Source of the DNA: Phytopseudomonas flavescens | Lineage (GTDB): Bacteria; Pseudomonadota; Gammaproteobacteria; Pseudomonadales; Pseudomonadaceae | DNA length: 64,000 nucleotides | NCBI RefSeq assembly: GCF_900100535.1 | Contig: NZ_FNDG01000008.1 | Span: forward strand, 186,001-250,000 | Reading direction: 5' to 3' | Shown: positions 61,353 to 64,000 of the stretch, piece after piece | How the letters are laid out: the number at the start of each line of letters is the position of its first letter | Position numbering within the stretch: the first letter of the stretch is position 1 | The notes under the pieces: model-generated | Seen by the model: the letters and a program-made list of their open reading frames with translations, nothing else | Database searches by the model: none | What the model was told of the DNA's origin: nothing | Program-made: the position numbers and the translations under genes

Positions 61353-62717
61353 TTACTCGAAGAGCGCGTCCAGGGCCTGTTCGAGGCGGGTCACGGCAAC
61401 CACCTGCAGGCCCGCCGGGGGCTCTTTCGGTGCATTGCCCCTGGGCACGATGGCACGCTTGAAGCCGTGCTTGGCCGCCTCCTTGAGACGCTCCTGACCA
61501 CTGGGCACCGGACGTATTTCGCCTGACAGGCCGACTTCGCCAAACACCAACAGATCGTGCGGCAGCGGCCGGTTGCGCAGGCTGGACATCACCGCCGCCA
61601 TCAGCGCCAGGTCGGAGGCGGTCTCCAGCACCTTCACCCCACCGACCACGTTGAGGAATACGTCCTGGTCATAGGTGGGTATGCCGCCATGCCGATGCAG
61701 CACCGCCAGCAGCATGGCCAGGCGGTTCTGGTCCAGCCCCAGGGTCACCCGGCGCGGGTTGGCCATGTGGCTGGTGTCGACCAGCGCCTGCACTTCCACC
61801 AGCATCGGCCGGGTGCCTTCCCAGGTCGCCATGACGATGCTGCCCGGCACTTCCTCCTGAGCCCGGGTGAGGAAGATCGCCGAAGGGTTGGAGACTTCCT
61901 TGAGGCCCTTGTCGGTCATGCCGAACACGCCCAGCTCGTTGATCGCGCCAAAACGGTTCTTCACCGCGCGCAGCAGGCGCAGGCGGCCATCGGGATCGCC
62001 CTCGAAATACAACACGGTGTCGACCATGTGCTCCAGCACCCGCGGCCCGGCCAGCGCGCCTTCCTTGGTGACGTGGCCGACCAGAAAGATCGCCGTACCG
62101 CTCTGCTTGGCGTAGCGCACCAGCAAGGCTGCGCTCTCGCGTACCTGGGCGACACCACCGGGCGCCGATTGCAACTGCTCGGTGAAGATGGTCTGGATCG
62201 AGTCGATCACCATCACCTTGGGTCGCTCCTGGCGAGCGGTGGCGATGATGCTTTCGATGCAGGTCTCGGTCATCACCTTGAGCTTGTCCTCGGGCAAGCC
62301 CAGGCGCCGGGCACGCATCGCCACCTGCTGTTGGGATTCCTCGCCGGTGACGTAGAGCGCCGGGAAACGCTGGGCGACGTTACACAGCGTCTGCAGCAGG
62401 ATGGTCGACTTGCCGATGCCGGGATCGCCACCGATCAGCACCACCGAGCCATCGACCAGCCCCCCACCGAGCACCCGGTCGAGTTCAGCAGAAGCGGTGG
62501 AAAAGCGCGGCATCTCCTCGACACTGACTTCGGCAAGGGTCTTCAACTGAGCCTGGGCGCCAGCCCAGCCCGTACGCCCGCTGGGCGTCGCCGCACCGGC
62601 TTCGAGCATGGTTTCGGTCAGGGTATTCCAGGCGCCGCACTCACCGCACTGCCCGGCCCACTTGGGAAAGGTCGCGCCGCACTCGGTGCAGCCATACAAG
62701 CGTTTGGCCTTGGCCAT
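61353..62717 (-). CDS. radA: DNA repair protein RadA
   Basis: RadA is a DnaB-like helicase that drives branch migration in recombination. The 454 residues have an N-terminal C4 zinc finger (CTECG ... CGECG), the RecA-like domain with Walker A GGDPGIGKST, the RadA-specific KNRFG and the C-terminal Lon-protease-like domain (LLVFGEVGLSGEIRPVP). The ATG at 62717 has AGGA eight bases upstream; the frame extends to 62783. Confidence 0.97.
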   Translation of the reverse strand: MAKAKRLYGCTECGATFPKWAGQCGECGAWNTLTETMLEAGAATPSGRTGWAGAQAQLKTLAEVSVEEMPRFSTASAELDRVLGGGLVDGSVVLIGGDPGIGKSTILLQTLCNVAQRFPALYVTGEESQQQVAMRARRLGLPEDKLKVMTETCIESIIATARQERPKVMVIDSIQTIFTEQLQSAPGGVAQVRESAALLVRYAKQSGTAIFLVGHVTKEGALAGPRVLEHMVDTVLYFEGDPDGRLRLLRAVKNRFGAINELGVFGMTDKGLKEVSNPSAIFLTRAQEEVPGSIVMATWEGTRPMLVEVQALVDTSHMANPRRVTLGLDQNRLAMLLAVLHRHGGIPTYDQDVFLNVVGGVKVLETASDLALMAAVMSSLRNRPLPHDLLVFGEVGLSGEIRPVPSGQERLKEAAKHGFKRAIVPRGNAPKEPPAGLQVVAVTRLEQALDALFE

Positions 62718-62854
62718 GGCAATCGTCCTGCTGGAAAGCGAAGGCCGAAACGATACCGAACAACTGGATAAATTTACAGACATTCAGCGCACAGACCCTA
62801 GCAGCAGGCAGAGCAGACGCCGATAATGCAACGCTCACCCGCGAGCGACCTGCC

Positions 62855-63340
62855 ATGTCCATCGAACTCGTCCCTGCCAGCGCCGAGCAACTGCCGCTGA
62901 TCAGCAACCTCTACCAGTTCTACGCCTACGAGTCCTCGGACTGGGAGCAGGAGGACGTCGAAATCGATGGGCGCTTTTATGTTCATCAACCGCACCTGCA
63001 GCGCTATTGGCAGGCCGAGGGCTGGAGCGCACAGCTGATCCTGGTGGATGGCTTCATCGCCGGCTTTCTGTTGCTGGAGGCTTATGACGAGCGGGGCGAG
63101 GCAACGATGGAATTCGCCGACCTGTTCGTTCTACGCAAATACCGCCGCCTGGGCATCGGGCGGGCGGTGCTGCAGCAGGTGGCAAACGACGGTCGCCGCT
63201 GGCTGATCTGCTGTTACCAGCAGGACGAACAGGCCAGCGCCTTCTGCGAACAGGTGCTGGGCGAGCTGCCGCTGAACGTGGAAGAACTGGACGCGACCGA
63301 GGATGCCCCCGGGCTGCGCCGCTTTATGCTGCAGCCTTAG
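62855..63340 (+). CDS. GNAT family N-acetyltransferase
   Basis: A 161-residue GNAT protein. The acetyl-CoA-binding motif A is visible as DLFVLRKYRRLGIGRAVLQQV (R/Q-x-x-G-x-G/A). The substrate is not known. It is divergent from radA. No strong ribosome-binding site precedes the ATG at 62855, which is chosen because MSIELVPAS leads straight into the fold. Confidence 0.85.
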   Translation: MSIELVPASAEQLPLISNLYQFYAYESSDWEQEDVEIDGRFYVHQPHLQRYWQAEGWSAQLILVDGFIAGFLLLEAYDERGEATMEFADLFVLRKYRRLGIGRAVLQQVANDGRRWLICCYQQDEQASAFCEQVLGELPLNVEELDATEDAPGLRRFMLQP

Positions 63341-63448
63341 CCCGGTGCGATATCCGTCGCAGCCTGCGGTCGGGCACGGCGATACCCGGGAGTCGGCAGC
63401 GCTCTCGGCAATGGCTGCGCAGGAGAGCACAGCCCGCAGCGAGCGGCG

Positions 63449-63715
63449 TCAGCGCGAGCAGTTGTTGCCGCAGTTGCAGCATCCACCTTCGGCCTTGCGA
63501 ACCTGGCGAGCCAGATCCTCACGCAACCCGGAGCGCTGCAGCTTGAGCGCCGAGAGCGGCAAACCGTCAGGCCGCTCGATGCCATTCTCGATACGGGCGA
63601 TGCGCCGTTCCACATCGTCGTACTGTTCGGCAAGTGCCGCGTAGGCCGGGTTGCTGCGCAGCGAGGGCTGCAATGGCGCTTCGGGCTGGGCAGAGTAATC
63701 GATATGCATGGCCAT
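63449..63715 (-). CDS. Small protein with Cys-rich C-terminus, unknown
   Basis: An 88-residue protein read from ATG 63715; starts at 63757 and 63709 are also open. The middle (AYAALAEQYDDVERRIARIENGIERP) is a coiled-coil-like, charged helix. The end GGCCNCGNNCSR holds four cysteines in nine residues, which could bind zinc or an iron-sulfur cluster. I do not recognise a named family. It may be the counterpart of a conserved small gene near radA in P. aeruginosa. Ribosome-binding site GGAAG. Confidence 0.65.
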   Translation of the reverse strand: MAMHIDYSAQPEAPLQPSLRSNPAYAALAEQYDDVERRIARIENGIERPDGLPLSALKLQRSGLREDLARQVRKAEGGCCNCGNNCSR

Positions 63716-64000
63716 GCTTCCAGATGGATGAGTTGGGGCCACTGTAGGCGTGGACACGCCGTGCGATATTGATCCCCGTCAACGCTCCCTGCAGCGCCTG
63801 CAGGCGTGCACTGGCTGTTTGCAGGCCGCCTTTTGCGGTTGCCGACGAGAATCACTCCTTTAATCAGGTCGGACAATTTCCAGGCCAGGGGGTCACAAGC
63901 GATGCGCGCGGCCCGGGGCCTGTTAACACTACCGCCCGGCCCTGCGGGTTGCGCGAAAAATCTTGCCATGCGTTGTTGGAGGACTTGGCAAGGGAAAACG
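63716..64000. other. Right-hand flank, no complete gene
   Basis: No complete gene is seen. GGAGGA at 63976-63981 could be the ribosome-binding site of a gene just beyond the window. An open frame from ATG 63968 reaches the edge but is too short to judge. Confidence 0.4.

Overview
The window is chromosomal DNA of a gamma-proteobacterium, almost certainly a Pseudomonas (aeruginosa / mendocina-oleovorans side of the genus). The GC content is high, spacing is tight, sigma-54 promoters are frequent, and the protein sequences and gene order match what I remember of P. aeruginosa. I see no tRNA, rRNA, prophage, transposase or CRISPR array. From memory of the PAO1 map, three PAO1-like blocks are joined here: typA-thiI-glnA-ntrBC; trpE back to rpoD; and the yjiA-ybdD-cstA ... 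radA neighbourhood. No database search was possible, so family names rest on motifs and remembered homologues.

Region by region. 1-2338: the start of a large multi-span DUF2339 membrane protein that runs off the left edge. 2.6-12.1 kb: typA, thiI, then the nitrogen block glnA, two tandem DUF4124 genes, and ntrB-ntrC. The glnA and ntrB upstream regions carry NtrC-type sites and sigma-54 promoters. 12.2-15.3 kb: trpE with an unlisted Trp-rich leader peptide, then gph-rpe; two related intergenic palindromic repeats lie here. 15.8-21.5 kb: a self-contained sigma-54 module (iron alcohol dehydrogenase, SLC23-like permease, GabD-type semialdehyde dehydrogenase and a PAS-AAA+ activator). PAO1 as I recall it has nothing at this point; I think this is the most interesting part of the window. 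21.6-29.4 kb: agtABCD transporter and agtSR two-component system (4-aminobutyrate / 5-aminovalerate uptake in P. aeruginosa).

29.5-40.8 kb: envelope and housekeeping genes: a DUF3530 protein, a djlA-like gene, murU-amgK (peptidoglycan recycling), then lptD-surA-pdxA-rsmA-apaG-apaH-glpE. 41.4-46.3 kb: the stress kinase cluster prkA-yeaH-spoVR. 46.3-54.7 kb: cca, folK-folB, plsY, tsaD and the macromolecular synthesis operon rpsU-dnaG-rpoD. 54.8-60.6 kb: yjiA GTPase, ybdD-cstA (peptide/pyruvate uptake), with a Cache-domain sensor kinase and LuxR-type regulator facing away from cstA. 60.7-64 kb: a MapZ-like PilZ protein, a 48-residue ORF with a strong ribosome-binding site and an Anr-type box, radA, a GNAT acetyltransferase and a small Cys-rich protein.

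How parts work together: NtrB/NtrC sense nitrogen status and drive glnA. The agt genes import omega-amino acids whose breakdown gives succinate or glutarate semialdehyde, the likely substrate class of the neighbouring GabD-type enzyme. The alcohol dehydrogenase could feed the same aldehyde pool from omega-hydroxy acids.
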